Part shown: piece by piece, positions 17,744-27,059 of the stretch
How positions within the stretch are numbered: position 1 is the first letter of the stretch
Layout: each line of letters begins with the position of its first letter
Source: G963422275 sp963422275
Lineage (GTDB): Bacteria; Pseudomonadota; Alphaproteobacteria; Rhodobacterales; Rhodobacteraceae
DNA length: 64,000 nucleotides
Assembly: GCA_963422275.1 (NCBI GenBank)
Contig: OY729418.1
Location: 992,001 to 1,056,000, forward strand
Direction: 5' to 3'
Made by a program: the position numbers and the translations under genes
Notes under the pieces: model-generated
What the model was told of the DNA's origin: nothing
The model's database searches: none
The model's input: only the letters and a program-made list of their open reading frames with translations

Positions 17744-18917
17744 AAGACTGTTGCGAAATGCGCCTTTCCGGCTCTTGACATGTTGCGCTGGAAGGACTGC
17801 AAGCGGTTTTCATGATGTTGCATTGAGGGAGAGGATCGATGGATTTCTTCATGAAGCTGGCGGATGATCGCGTGAGTCAGGACAGCACCCTGCGAAAGGT
17901 CCGCGCCCTGATCGACTGGCAACGCCTGGCGGCAGTCCTCGGCCCGTGGCACTCGCTGTCGGACCGGGAACTCGAGCGGGCCCTGACGGTGCGCCTCGAC
18001 TTCATGCTGTTCTGCGGCCAGTCGATGATCGAGCGAAGTCCCGACCACACGACGATCTGCCGGTTTCGCCGGATGCTCGGTCTGCGCGGTCTTGACGCGG
18101 CGCTTCTGTCCGAGGTCAACCGCCAGCTGCAGGAGCGCGGCCTGAAGGTCAGGAATGCGCCGGTGGCGGTGGTTGACGCGACCATCGTGGAGAGCGCGGC
18201 GCGACCGCGACGCCAGATCGAGGTTGTGGCCGAGGACCGCGCCGAGGGCGAGGCGCCCGAGATCTCGGTGTCCGAGCGTCTCTCGGCGGATCCGGACGCC
18301 CGGTGGCTGAAGAAGGGCGGGCGGTGCCTGTTCGGCTATAAAGGGTTCGTGCGCACCGACGGGGAGGGCTTCGTGGAGCGGGTCCTGGCGCGCCCTGCCA
18401 ACGAGGGCGAGGCGCCGCACTTCCCGGCCATGGTGTCCGACTGCACGGCGCGAAGGGTGCTCGCCGACAAGGGGCTGTCAAGCGCCGCCAACCGCGCCTG
18501 CCTGACCGCGGCGGGGATCATGTTCCGGGCTTCCCGGGGGCATCCCCTGTCCCGGCACCGCCGCCGGTTCAACCGGCTGGTGTCGCGGCGGCGATGGATC
18601 GTGGAGCAGACCTTCGGCACCCTGAAGCGTCTGTTCGGGGCGGCGCGGTCCCGGTTCATGGGACGGCGGGCGGTGGAGGCCGAGCTGACCTTCAAGTCGA
18701 TGGCGCTGAACCTGCTCAAGGCGGCCAACCGGATCAAGCTGGTCGCGGCCTGAGGGCCGGAGTCTGTCCGGAACCTGCCCGATGCGGCGCATCGGGGCCT
18801 GAAACCGCGCTTTTTGGGCCAGAATCGCGTCTGAAAGGCGTCGCGGCGACCGACAGGCGCGCAACCGGCTCCAAACGGCGAAACTCAGAAAAAAACACCC
18901 GCTTTCGCAACAGTCTT
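17744..18917 (+). mobile_element. second IS5-family element, intact copy
   Basis: The ends are AAGACTGTTGCGAAA and its inverted match TTTCGCAACAGTCTT. The direct repeat AGTGC flanks it at 17739-17743 and 18918-18922. At 1174 bp with a single open transposase gene, this is the only apparently functional copy. Deletion derivatives with the same ends are at 18985-19537 and 21904-22536, and a decayed one at 62697. Confidence 0.88.
17839..18753 (+). CDS. IS5-family transposase, intact
   Basis: This 304-residue protein has an N-terminal DUF772-type region (STLRKVRALIDWQRLAAVLG, TTICRFRRMLGLRGLD) and a DDE catalytic core: first Asp in VAVVDATIVESAA, second in RRVLADKGLSS, Glu in WIVEQTFGTLKRLFG. 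No frameshift or stop interrupts it, so it can probably mobilise itself and the shorter derivatives. The ATG at 17839 follows GGGAGAGGATCG. Overall layout fits IS5-family subgroups with one ORF; the exact subgroup needs a database comparison. Confidence 0.9.
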   Translation: MDFFMKLADDRVSQDSTLRKVRALIDWQRLAAVLGPWHSLSDRELERALTVRLDFMLFCGQSMIERSPDHTTICRFRRMLGLRGLDAALLSEVNRQLQERGLKVRNAPVAVVDATIVESAARPRRQIEVVAEDRAEGEAPEISVSERLSADPDARWLKKGGRCLFGYKGFVRTDGEGFVERVLARPANEGEAPHFPAMVSDCTARRVLADKGLSSAANRACLTAAGIMFRASRGHPLSRHRRRFNRLVSRRRWIVEQTFGTLKRLFGAARSRFMGRRAVEAELTFKSMALNLLKAANRIKLVAA

Positions 18918-18984
18918 AGTGCAGGGCAGTCTCGGCCATGGCATCGCGCAAATGGCCGTCGTTTAACCCGAATGCCCGCCTGTC

Positions 18985-19537
18985 AAGACTGTTGCGAAAT
19001 GCGCCTCTCCGCTACTGACATGTCGCGCCGAAGGGCTGCACGCGCTTGTCATGATGTTCAGTTGAGGGAGAGACCGATGGAGTTCTTCATGAACGTGGTG
19101 GCCGAGCGCGTGGCACCCGACAACGCGCTGCGAAAGGTCGGCGCCCTGATCGACTGGCATTGCCTAGCGGCAGCCCTCGGCCCGGTGCGCTCGTGCCTGG
19201 GACGCGCCGGTGGCGGTTGTCGATGCAACCATCGTGGGGAGCGCACGCGAGGGCGAGGCGAAGATCACGCTCCCGGCTTCTCGGGGATGTCCCCTGTCCC
19301 GGCACCGCCGCCGGTTTAACCGGCTGGCGTCGAGACGGCGATGGATCGCGGCGGACCTTCGGCACCCTGAAGGCGATGGCCCCGCCCCTACCCGATACGG
19401 CGCATCGAGGGCTGCAACCGCGCCTTTTGGGACCAAAACCGTGGCCGGAAGCGTTGAGCCACCGATCAGCAATCGCCAAGCGCAACCAGCTCTAGCAGCC
19501 GCAATGCAGGAAAAATTCTCGTTTTCGCAACAGCCTT
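18985..19537 (+). mobile_element. internally deleted derivative of the second IS5-family element
   Basis: It carries both ends (AAGACTGTTGCGAAA at 18985; TTTCGCAACAGCCTT ending 19537) but only 553 bp. The transposase start (EFFMNVVAERVAPDNALRK) is joined to VAVVDATIVGSA and then to the C-terminal part SRHRRRF, so the middle is deleted. No matching target duplication was found. It sits 67 bp from the intact copy, in the same direction. Confidence 0.85.
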
Positions 19538-19680
19538 CGGGTCCACATCGCGAACCGCGATTGTAAAATTTGCAACGTGGAACAGGAACGATAGCAGATA
19601 CATCAGTGCTTATCAAAGAAACACAATCTCAGAGCGACGGTGTATACAATGTATCTGCACACGCACACGAGTAATAAACA

Positions 19681-21123
19681 ATGATACAGCAAGACAATAA
19701 GCCGAATCAGTCGCCCGTTACGTTTCGTTTCCGCAACATCGGTCCAGTAAAGGCAGCCGATCTGGAATTGGGCAATCTCACGATCATTGCGGGCCGCAAC
19801 AACACTGGCAAGACATATCTCGTGTACACGCTTTATGGCTTCCTGAAGATGTGGAAGTCTTGGCCTAGCATCGAACCTTTTCTCTTCAATAGAGCAACCC
19901 CATCGTTTGACCTGCGGCAAATTTCCCAGCAACTCCGCAACGACGGCCAAGCGCGCTTCACCTTTAGCAAAATCGAGATCGAACAACAGCGAGCGGCGGT
20001 GCTGCAAGCGCTGGCCCGGGGTTTCTCGAAAAAAGCGATAAGCCAAGTGTTCACTTCTAGGCATGACAAGTTCGGGGAAGCTTCAATCGAGGTTGTACCT
20101 GTCAGCAATGGCACCAGCCGCGATAGCCCCACTGATGTCCGCTGCGAATTGCCCGAAGGCGGCTCTTTTTCAATCAAGCATGACGGCCAGCAGATCACCA
20201 TGGCCACAGACAAGTCACGAATGAAAGCCTTGGCTCGTGATATGGACTTCTATGTGGCTTCCGGTTTCATGAAGTTCCTGCTACAAGGGATGTTTCCCGA
20301 ACCGTTCATTCTCTCTGCCGAACGGTTCGGTATTTCTCTGTTCTATCGGGAACTCGACTTTACCAAGAATCAGTTGGTCAATGTTCTTCAACGGATTGCA
20401 AACAACAAGCCAAGTGAACAGTTGTCGCCCTTTCTTATCATTGACCGGGCCACCAGTCGCTACGCGATGCCAATCAAGGACAACATCGATTACACCCGTA
20501 GCATCCCAGACCTGAGAAAAACCAAGGGCGAACTTCAAGAGAACAAGCTTTTCGACGACATCAAGGACATGATGGAGGGGTACTATGGCGTGTCCGGCGA
20601 CGAGATACGCTTCATGTCAAAGGCGCGCGGCGAGGGACGTAGTTTCAACATTCCTCTGCACCTTGCTTCCTCATCGGTCCGCGGATTGTCCGATCTCTAC
20701 TTTTTCCTGCGGCATGTCGCCAAGAATAACCAGTTGCTAATCATCGACGAGCCCGAAAGTCATCTCGATACCGCGAATCAGATTTTGTTCGCGCGCATGC
20801 TAGTGCGCTCCGTGCGGACAGGACTGAAGGTTCTTGTCACCACTCACAGCGATTATCTTATCAAGGAAATCAACAATCTCGTCATGTTGAGTCAGAACTT
20901 CAAGGGCAAAGACAAAGTGCTCAATAAACTAAAGTATGTCCGGGATGATGCGCTGCACCCGGATCTGCTTCGTGCATATGTGGCAGAGAATGGCGGTTTG
21001 GCGTGCTGTAAGATCGACCAGTTCGGTATCGAAATGCCAGTGTTCGACAGGACCATCGATAACATAAATACCACTTCGAACGAGCTAGCGTCGCGGCTGG
21101 AGGCAGAAAGTGACGTGACATAA
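19681..21123 (+). CDS. ABC/AAA15-type ATPase of a two-gene defence-like system
   Basis: This 480-residue protein has a Walker A (GRNNTGKT, residues 38-45) directly after an N-terminal strand pair (FRFRNIGPVKAADLEL), as in SMC/RecF/OLD-type ATPases. A signature-like segment SSVRGLSDLYFFLRH comes near residue 337, Walker B LLIIDEPESHLD near 353 and a switch His in VTTHSDYLIKEI near 388. There is no long coiled coil and no Toprim domain, unlike OLD proteins. The partner nuclease gene starts at 21124, right after the stop. ATPases of this kind paired with nucleases are common in antiphage systems. The pair is visibly AT-richer than its surroundings and bracketed by IS5 derivatives, consistent with transfer. 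The exact system name is not recognised. Confidence 0.85.
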   Translation: MIQQDNKPNQSPVTFRFRNIGPVKAADLELGNLTIIAGRNNTGKTYLVYTLYGFLKMWKSWPSIEPFLFNRATPSFDLRQISQQLRNDGQARFTFSKIEIEQQRAAVLQALARGFSKKAISQVFTSRHDKFGEASIEVVPVSNGTSRDSPTDVRCELPEGGSFSIKHDGQQITMATDKSRMKALARDMDFYVASGFMKFLLQGMFPEPFILSAERFGISLFYRELDFTKNQLVNVLQRIANNKPSEQLSPFLIIDRATSRYAMPIKDNIDYTRSIPDLRKTKGELQENKLFDDIKDMMEGYYGVSGDEIRFMSKARGEGRSFNIPLHLASSSVRGLSDLYFFLRHVAKNNQLLIIDEPESHLDTANQILFARMLVRSVRTGLKVLVTTHSDYLIKEINNLVMLSQNFKGKDKVLNKLKYVRDDALHPDLLRAYVAENGGLACCKIDQFGIEMPVFDRTIDNINTTSNELASRLEAESDVT

Positions 21124-21570
21124 ATGTTTGAGGTCTGTCTTCAGAAAATTCTTGACCAACAGAAAATTCTGAAACCCATAAAGCCTGATGGAACCGTGGT
21201 TCTGCGGGAAGAGAACGTGATGAAGGTGGAAGTGTCCAATGTGGTCTCCGACGCCGTGGTTCTCAACCTGAGAAAGATCGGCAGTTTGTCAGGTATCAAA
21301 GACGGTCCGTGGAAACAAACGTGCGATTACGCGATAGTCAGCCGTGGCAGCAAGAAGGTTCGCGTGGTGTTGGTGGAGCTAAAAAAGACGTTGAATGTCG
21401 AAGAAACCAAAGGGTTTGAGCAATTACGGAGAACTTTGCCGCTCTTGAAATATCTTCGCTCGATGTGCACGCTGGAGTGCGGCCCTTATCCTGAGCAATT
21501 TGAAGTACGTTACGCACTACGCACTAGTTGCAACGAAAAGAAGCCATCGGTTCGACAAGCAGCAAATTAG
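21124..21570 (+). CDS. PD-(D/E)XK nuclease-like partner, C-terminus frameshifted
   Basis: As read it is 148 residues. The central region WKQTCDYAIVSRGSKK then VRVVLVELKK has the spacing of a PD-(D/E)XK nuclease: Asp68, then Glu85-Leu-Lys87. From about residue 129 the natural sequence is lost because ACGCACT is tandemly duplicated at 21512-21525. Removing one copy gives a 184-residue protein continuing ALVATKRSHRFDKQQIRPD and ending at 21685, and that C-terminus looks better formed than the current tail. So the gene is probably a recent frameshift mutant. It is coupled to the ATPase gene, whose stop is directly before this ATG. Nuclease assignment is by motif only. Confidence 0.65.
   Translation: MFEVCLQKILDQQKILKPIKPDGTVVLREENVMKVEVSNVVSDAVVLNLRKIGSLSGIKDGPWKQTCDYAIVSRGSKKVRVVLVELKKTLNVEETKGFEQLRRTLPLLKYLRSMCTLECGPYPEQFEVRYALRTSCNEKKPSVRQAAN
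21512..21525. repeat. 7-bp tandem duplication causing a frameshift
   Basis: ACGCACT is repeated at 21512-21518 and 21519-21525. Deleting one copy joins the frame of the nuclease gene to an open frame of another 55 residues, ending at 21685. Confidence 0.8.
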
Positions 21571-21903
21571 ACCGGATCAGCCGCCGTTGATCAAACGACA
21601 TGGAGACATTTCCGTAGCTTGTCATCTCGTTGGGCAGCACCTGAATTTCAGTCGACTTTGCATGAACAATAAAACCTTTTCGTAGTTGAACTGGGTGGAT
21701 AATGAAGGCAGGCAGCTAACGGGACTGGTGTAATAAGGTTCCGTCCTGCTTGATAACCCCAGCCCCAAGAGACATGGATGTGTTTGTTAAGTTCAGAAAC
21801 AGTGCGCACCGTACCCAGATCTACACGATTCGGAGAGGTGGCTGGAGACGACCTTTGGGCACAAGATCAATCTCGTCTTCCGTTGTAGCATTTACGCAGT
21901 TTC

Positions 21904-22536
21904 AAGACTGTTGCGAAATACGCATCCCGGCCATTGACATGTCGCTCCAGGGGCTGCAAGCGCTTGTCATGACGTTCGATTGAGGGAGAAACCGATGGAT
22001 TTCTTTATGAACGTGGTAGCCGACGCGTGGCACCAGACAGCATCCTGCGAAAGGTCGGCGACCTGATCGACTGGCAGCGCTTGGCGGCGGTTGTCGATGT
22101 GACCATCGTGGAGAGCGCGGCGAGTCCGCGGCATCAGATCGAGGTTGTGGCCGAGGACCGCGCCGAGGGCGCGGCACCCGAGGTTTCGGTGTCCGAGCGG
22201 CGCTCGGCGGACCCGGACACCCGGTGGCTGAAGAAGGGCGGTCGCTGCCGCTTCGGCTGCAAGGATTCGTGCGCACCGACAAGGAGGGCGAGGCGCCGCA
22301 CTTCCCGGCCATGGTGGCTGACTGCACGGCGCGGCGGGGATCAAGTCTGGGATCATGTTCCGGGTTTCTCGCGGGCATCCCCTGTCCCGGGACCGACGCT
22401 GGTTCAACCGGCTGGTATCGCGACGGCAGTGGAGCGCGGCGCAAACCTTCGGCACCTTAAAGCGGCTCTTCAGGAAGGCGTTGCAGCCACCGATCGGTGA
22501 AATGTAGAGAAAAACGACCGCTTTCGCAACAGTCTT
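21904..22536 (+). mobile_element. internally deleted derivative of the second IS5-family element
   Basis: It is bounded by AAGACTGTTGCGAAA and TTTCGCAACAGTCTT, 633 bp. The N-terminal transposase fragment (DFFMNVVA) is joined to VVDVTIVESAASPR and later fragments, with several frame changes. No flanking direct repeat was seen. Together with the 18985 copy it frames the ATPase/nuclease pair in the same orientation, so recombination between them could delete the pair. Confidence 0.83.
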
Positions 22537-22958
22537 GATGTCGGAACTCTCCGAAACCGAGATCCCGACCGCGGGCAGTGTTTCAGAATTGCACGGGGTC
22601 ATTGACCTTCCCCCAGCCATTCCGTCAGAGTTCGGAGACGTACATCTGCCGCGGTCTCCAAAAACAGCCTATCTTCGTCAGCGTTCAGCAGCGGCTCGGG
22701 ATAAACGATACCTCGGTCTGTTTCTTCGCGGTGAGGAGGCGAAGTGGCCAGCACGATCAGTTCAGGCGGCCGGGCCGTGAACAGGACGCTGAGGGATTCC
22801 ACCGCTCACGTCTGAACGGTGGTGGCGATTGCTTCAGTAGATACGCGTGCGCACTCTTGGGGAACGTGACGAACCAAGTTCGGTCGCAACGGCCTCGCAA
22901 GCCATGTGGAGTCAGTCGAATGGCGAGGGTGGCTCGCACGGATCGGGAATTGAAAGCA
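22537..22958. other. no confident gene
   Basis: Between the IS5 derivative and the IS1595 fragment. A minus-strand frame (22599-22802) ends in LLNADEDRLFLETAADVRL and looks weakly protein-like, continuing upstream past an in-frame stop, so it may be a remnant. I do not recognise it. Confidence 0.4.
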
Positions 22959-23467
22959 ACTGCTTATGCACTTGGTTCCGGTTTGATCAAGATGCGGCAG
23001 GGGCGAGGTTTGGCGCGCAGAGCCTGCAGGAACAGGGACAGGAAGGCAGCGTGGCACTTTCGGCGCCGGTTGAAGCGAAAGACGAACTCGCCGAGACAGG
23101 TCTGGAGGCGCTTGGCGCGCAGCCCTTGAGGTTGCAGAGCGCGGTGCGGATCCAGGCGAGAATTTCAGGGCGAGCCTGTCGCCGACGACATGGGGCCGGT
23201 GGCGCATCCTTGTCGCGCTGCGGCAGGATCCAATCCCGAGCCGCTTCTGCAACTGCAAGGCGGAGATGCCGTTGCAATGGGTGGCCATCGGACAGGCGGC
23301 CCGGAACCAGATCGCGAGCGACAGCCTGGTTCGGTGCAGAAGGGTGCCGGCGGCGACCGAGGCTTGACGTATGGCAACGGGCGCACTCGAAGCTGTGGGG
23401 CCCGGTCTTCAGTTGCCGCCCGCGACCGTGGCCGCAGGCGGGACACCGGAAGCCGTTCGGCCATCGG
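22959..23467 (-). mobile_element. IS1595-family element copy C, truncated
   Basis: It starts with the terminal repeat ACTGCTTATGCACTTGG at 22959 and matches copies A and D up to 23467, where it stops abruptly inside the transposase N-terminus (at FRCPACGHGR). It is further shortened by internal deletions. The other end is missing; the 3' part of the DUF234-type ATPase gene begins exactly there, so the insertion plus a deletion removed the original gene end. Confidence 0.82.
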
Positions 23468-25292
23468 ACAGAAGGTCGATTTTCGACGACTTGCGTCTGG
23501 ACGGTCCCGGCTTCTCCGCCAGCTCTGGGGTCAGCCACCGAACCATCTCGGGAATGTCGACGCAGACCAGCCGCTCGATGCCGGTCGGCGGCTTTGTCGC
23601 TTCCCGCCGATCGCGGTCTGTGGGGTCGAACGCCGGCGAGACCAGCCAGCCATCAAGCGGCAGTTCCAGACCGCGCCGCACTTCCTGGGCAAGATTCGCG
23701 CGTGCCGCCTCCATCTTCCGCAGCGGTTCGGCCAGATGCTTGACGACATCGTGACCGCGGGGGTTGCGCTTGCAACTGCCGACAATCCCGACCGACTCGG
23801 CTTCGGGCTTGGTCCAGTGGAATCCGAGCAGGTCGATCTCGGTGACCGGTTGCGGCTTCACCTTCCAGTCGTGGTCGATCTCAAGCGCACCTTCGGCCTC
23901 GGGAACATTCGCACCCTCAAGCACGTGAACCGAGTAGCCGACGTGGCGACTGAAACCTACCGGGTCAACCAACCACGCCTCCAGCAGCGCGAGGCCGACC
24001 AGTTCCTCGAGGGCAACGCCCTCGACGGTCTTGAGCGACTCCTCCAGCGCCTGCACCTGGTCAGCCGACGGCCTGCTCCCGACAGATGGACGCCCGTTCG
24101 TTTGCGGATGAACGGCGATGCTCTCGTCGGCCCTCCGCATGGCCGGCCCGAGTGCCGTGACCCAGAAACGCAGCCAGCTGTCGTGGATGCGCCAGCGCGC
24201 GCCCGCTGGCCATGCCGTCTCGTCCATCCAGTGCATCGGATCCTTCTCGTCGCGCTCGAACTCTCCTGGAACCAGGAACCGCGGCGACGGCCGAACGATC
24301 TCCATTTTCCGGATATTCTCCAAGCTGTCCAGAATCCGGTCCTCTTCCCAGGCGTCGTCGGCACCGAACTTCAGGCCGCCGCGCAGTTCGGCGGCGGTCC
24401 GCCAGCCGGTTCGATGCCTGGCGAGGGCCTTGAGCACCGCTTGGTTGTCGTCCGACAGCTCGCCGCTGGTCCATGCATGCAGCGGATCTCGCCATGAATC
24501 CCTGGTCTTGGAGAGGGCCCATTCGGCGAAGGCAAGTCGCCATGCGGCATCGTCGTCCCACCGCATCATCGCCGCCGGCCCCTTCCTCTCGCCGCCGTGG
24601 AATTCCTCCCAATACCTAGGCACGTTACCGAAGGCGGCGTAGAGGGTCAGGAACCGGCCGGGGAAGTCCAGCCAGCCCTGGTCCTGGGCCATCTCGAAGA
24701 TCTCGGCGACGGACCAGCCGGGAACGCGCTTCGGCCAAGCACGTTCGTGCAGCGGCTGGTCGCCGTCGAACAGCCGGGCCATGCCCTGCTGATCGGAGCC
24801 GGCGAGAATCAGCTTGCCGGGGCCGGGGCCGGGGTTGCCAGCTCGCTTCTGGCGGTCGATCAGCTGCTTGATCTGGCCGATCATTCCTTCGAGTTCCGGG
24901 GATGTGTCGGCGATTTGGAATTCGTCGATGAAGACGGTCCAGTCACGCTGCACCAGCAACCTGACGGCCTTGCCGACCGCGTAGCCGGGCGACACCCGTT
25001 CGGCTAGTCCCGGATCCCAGTTCTTCAGCGGTGCGTCCAGTTCCAGTTCCGCCAACGCATCGACAAAGCTCGACATCAGCCGGTTGCCATCCATTCCGTC
25101 ATCGAGCTCAAACATCAGCGCTGGCTTGCCCCGGCCGTCGGCATCGAGGCGGCGCAGGGTCTCGGCCACGAAGCCGCTTTTGCCGATGCCGCGTCGTCCG
25201 ATATAGACTTCTACGTGAAACGTACCCGAAGTCAGGGACTGAGTCAGGTCCCCGATCAGGTCTTTGCGTCCGTAGAATCCCCAGTCATTCAT
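23409..25292 (-). CDS. AAA ATPase with C-terminal DUF234-like domain, 3' end fused to IS1595
   Basis: About 627 residues. The N-terminal AAA ATPase of the archaeal-ATPase (PF01637) type has FYGRKDLIGDL, Walker A IGRRGIGKSG (31-40) and Walker B WTVFIDEFQIAD (118-129). A winged-helix region follows (VLKALARHRTGWRTAAEL). The C-terminal part (WLRFWVTALGP, then EIDLLGFHWTK and VGIVGSCKRN) resembles the DUF234 PD-(D/E)XK-like domain, with Ser where Glu would usually precede the Lys. The ATG at 25292 has GGGAGAAG upstream. The last 20 or so residues come from the IS1595 fragment, so the native C-terminus is lost. Function is unknown; related proteins occur near mobile and defence genes. Confidence 0.78.
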   Translation of the reverse strand: MNDWGFYGRKDLIGDLTQSLTSGTFHVEVYIGRRGIGKSGFVAETLRRLDADGRGKPALMFELDDGMDGNRLMSSFVDALAELELDAPLKNWDPGLAERVSPGYAVGKAVRLLVQRDWTVFIDEFQIADTSPELEGMIGQIKQLIDRQKRAGNPGPGPGKLILAGSDQQGMARLFDGDQPLHERAWPKRVPGWSVAEIFEMAQDQGWLDFPGRFLTLYAAFGNVPRYWEEFHGGERKGPAAMMRWDDDAAWRLAFAEWALSKTRDSWRDPLHAWTSGELSDDNQAVLKALARHRTGWRTAAELRGGLKFGADDAWEEDRILDSLENIRKMEIVRPSPRFLVPGEFERDEKDPMHWMDETAWPAGARWRIHDSWLRFWVTALGPAMRRADESIAVHPQTNGRPSVGSRPSADQVQALEESLKTVEGVALEELVGLALLEAWLVDPVGFSRHVGYSVHVLEGANVPEAEGALEIDHDWKVKPQPVTEIDLLGFHWTKPEAESVGIVGSCKRNPRGHDVVKHLAEPLRKMEAARANLAQEVRRGLELPLDGWLVSPAFDPTDRDRREATKPPTGIERLVCVDIPEMVRWLTPELAEKPGPSRRKSSKIDLLSDGRTASGVPPAATVAGGN

Positions 25293-25455
25293 TGCCGCTT
25301 CTCCCTCTGGGTGCGGGCGGGGGAAGCCCGGACCTGGACCATCATGCGATTCGGCCTGCCCAAAGTCAATGCAGCGGCGGACTGGAAGGCGGCGCATCCG
25401 TTCGCGTTTCAGATTTATCTCCAGTTTGTGTCCACCTTGGCTCGCTCTCTAATAG

Positions 25456-26142
25456 TCTAGAGATTTATTCGCTGTCGCGCTCAACGCACGGCAACTGGCC
25501 ACACAGGCCGAGTTGCTGCGCACCCAGTTCCTCGCCTACCAGAACATGATCCGCAACACGCTGAACCTGCCGGACACCATCTGGGGCGATGTGGAGACCT
25601 CGGTGCTGGAATTGCGCGGCGTGATGGCGGCGGCCAATGCGCTGGCGGCGGACGGGGCCGCGCTTGACGGGCTATTGCGCAGCCGGCTGATCACCGATCC
25701 GCTCTATGAAGCCTCACCGCTGGCGAGAGAGGAGTTCGCGGGCCGCTACGATGAATGGTCGGGCCTGTCGCAAAGCGCGCTAAACGCGGCTCTGAGCACC
25801 GCGCGGATGACGGTTGCGGATGTGGACAGCGAGGCGGAGCTGCTGGCGCGCATCGCGGGCCAGGGCGAGACAGTCAGGGGCCAGGGCGAGACAGTCAGGG
25901 GCCAGGTCGAGGCAATCCAGGTGGGCAATGAGCTTTCGGCCTCGATCGCCCGCCAGCTGGCGCAGCTGCGCACCCTGACGGCGGCGCAAAACGAACAGAC
26001 CAGCCTGTTCCAGGCCCGCTGGCTGGCCGAACGCGATGCGGAAGAGGCCGAAAATCGCCATGGCCTGCGCCGAGCCCGGGAGATCGAGCGCCGCCGAGGA
26101 ACCCCGAAGGAACTGATCGGCTCCTTCTCGAGGGGGCAGTGA
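25456..26142 (+). pseudogene. trbJ: TrbJ-like conjugal transfer protein, 5' truncated
   Basis: The frame is open from 25456 and reads ARQLATQAELLRTQFLAYQN, NTLNLPDTIWGDVE and LAQLRTLTAAQNEQTSLFQA, matching the P-type (VirB5-like) pilus-tip/assembly protein TrbJ from about its first third onward. Signal peptide and N-terminus are missing, so a functional start is absent: the first ATG (25546) is internal. The truncation point coincides with the upstream region of the ATPase gene. A 21-bp tandem repeat (25858-25899) adds a duplicated GQGETVR. It is followed at once by trbK-like and trbL sequence, as in Trb operons. Confidence 0.75.
25858..25899. repeat. 21-bp tandem repeat in trbJ
   Basis: GGCCAGGGCGAGACAGTCAG followed by G occurs twice in direct succession, with a third diverged copy after. 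It encodes GQGETVR-GQGETVR-GQVEAIQ in frame, so it lengthens a helical region without breaking the gene. Confidence 0.85.
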
Positions 26143-26144
26143 TC

Positions 26145-26321
26145 ATGTCACTCTCACCCTGCCCGCGCGGCTTTGCAGTTCTCATTGGTGGTGTGGTTCT
26201 GACCGCCCTGGTCCTGCTGGCCCGGGGCGAACCCGCCGTGGCGCAGCAATATCCCGGTGATGTGGCCGGTGACGTGCCCACACTCGAAGAAGAACAGGCG
26301 CTGGCAGCGGGACGGGGATAG
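26145..26321 (+). CDS. small TrbK-like secreted/entry-exclusion-type protein
   Basis: This 58-residue product has a signal peptide (FAVLIGGVVLTALVLLARG) and a short acidic tail (VAGDVPTLEEEQALAAG). Position between trbJ and trbL, size and signal fit TrbK, the entry-exclusion protein of P-type conjugation systems, but no Cys lipobox is seen and the end may be cut where trbL sequence begins. The ATG at 26145 has GAGGGG upstream and follows the trbJ stop closely. Confidence 0.5.
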   Translation: MSLSPCPRGFAVLIGGVVLTALVLLARGEPAVAQQYPGDVAGDVPTLEEEQALAAGRG

Positions 26322-26962
26322 ACATATCGATCAAACCGGCCAAGGTCTTTGGCGAGATCTACAGGGCCGGGGCGCAAATCTATTACGCCACCACTGGCGT
26401 TGTCCGTAGCACGATGGCCGTGTTCGTCTGGCTGGCGCTGGTGTTTCTGGGGGCAATCATCGCCGGGATGATGCTGCTGGCCTATGTTCAGGTCTACATC
26501 GCCTTCACCGCCGGCATCGTCACCCTCGGTTTCGGCGTGTGGAAACAGACCTCGGACATCGCGCGCAATTTCTTCTTCGCCGCCGGGGGCAAGATCTTCA
26601 GGCTCTTCACCGTTTTGCTCATCGTCGCGGTGATCCGCTTTCAGCTGTTCGGGATGGGCGGGGTCGCAAGCGTCGAGGACAGGGCACTCATGATCGGAAT
26701 GTGCGTGATCTTCATCATGGTCCTGGCCACCGTCCCGGCCACAGTGGGAAGCATCGTCGCCGGTGGATCGTCGCCGGCAGCTGAAAACACGGTTGTGGAA
26801 GCTGCGACCTACGTCCCGCGCGAGGCGGCCAAAAAAACCGCCGGCGCAGGTCTCTCCACCGCCGGCCGGGGCACAAATGCGGCGGCCGCTGCAGGGTGTA
26901 AAGCCACGAGAAAAGCGGCGGGCCGGGTGGCGCGCGCTGTCAAGCCGGGGTCCGGACCATGA
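26318..26962 (+). pseudogene. trbL: TrbL (VirB6-type) fragment, N-terminus lost
   Basis: The frame reads VFGEIYRAGAQIYYATTG, AVFVWLALVFLGAIIAG, YVQVYIAFTAGIVTLGFGVW, ARNFFFAAGGKIFRLF and a Gly/Ala-rich tail, matching the middle and end of TrbL, the polytopic inner-membrane channel component. Roughly the first hundred or more residues are absent and the frame runs into the preceding small gene without a start; the first ATG at 26414 is within a membrane segment. A product from it would lack half the membrane domain. A second, different TrbL-like segment lies in the next gene. Confidence 0.72.
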
Positions 26963-27059
26963 GACGCGGCCATAAGACATGGCGGACATGCAGGCCTCCC
27001 GGTCGCATCCGGAGCGCGATGAAGGATCAGGAATAGAAAACCGGCAAGGGAGGCAAGTC

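Noticed and set aside
25858..25899. Possible CRISPR-like repeat
   Set aside because: Adjacent in-frame 21-bp units without spacers inside trbJ; it is a simple tandem duplication.
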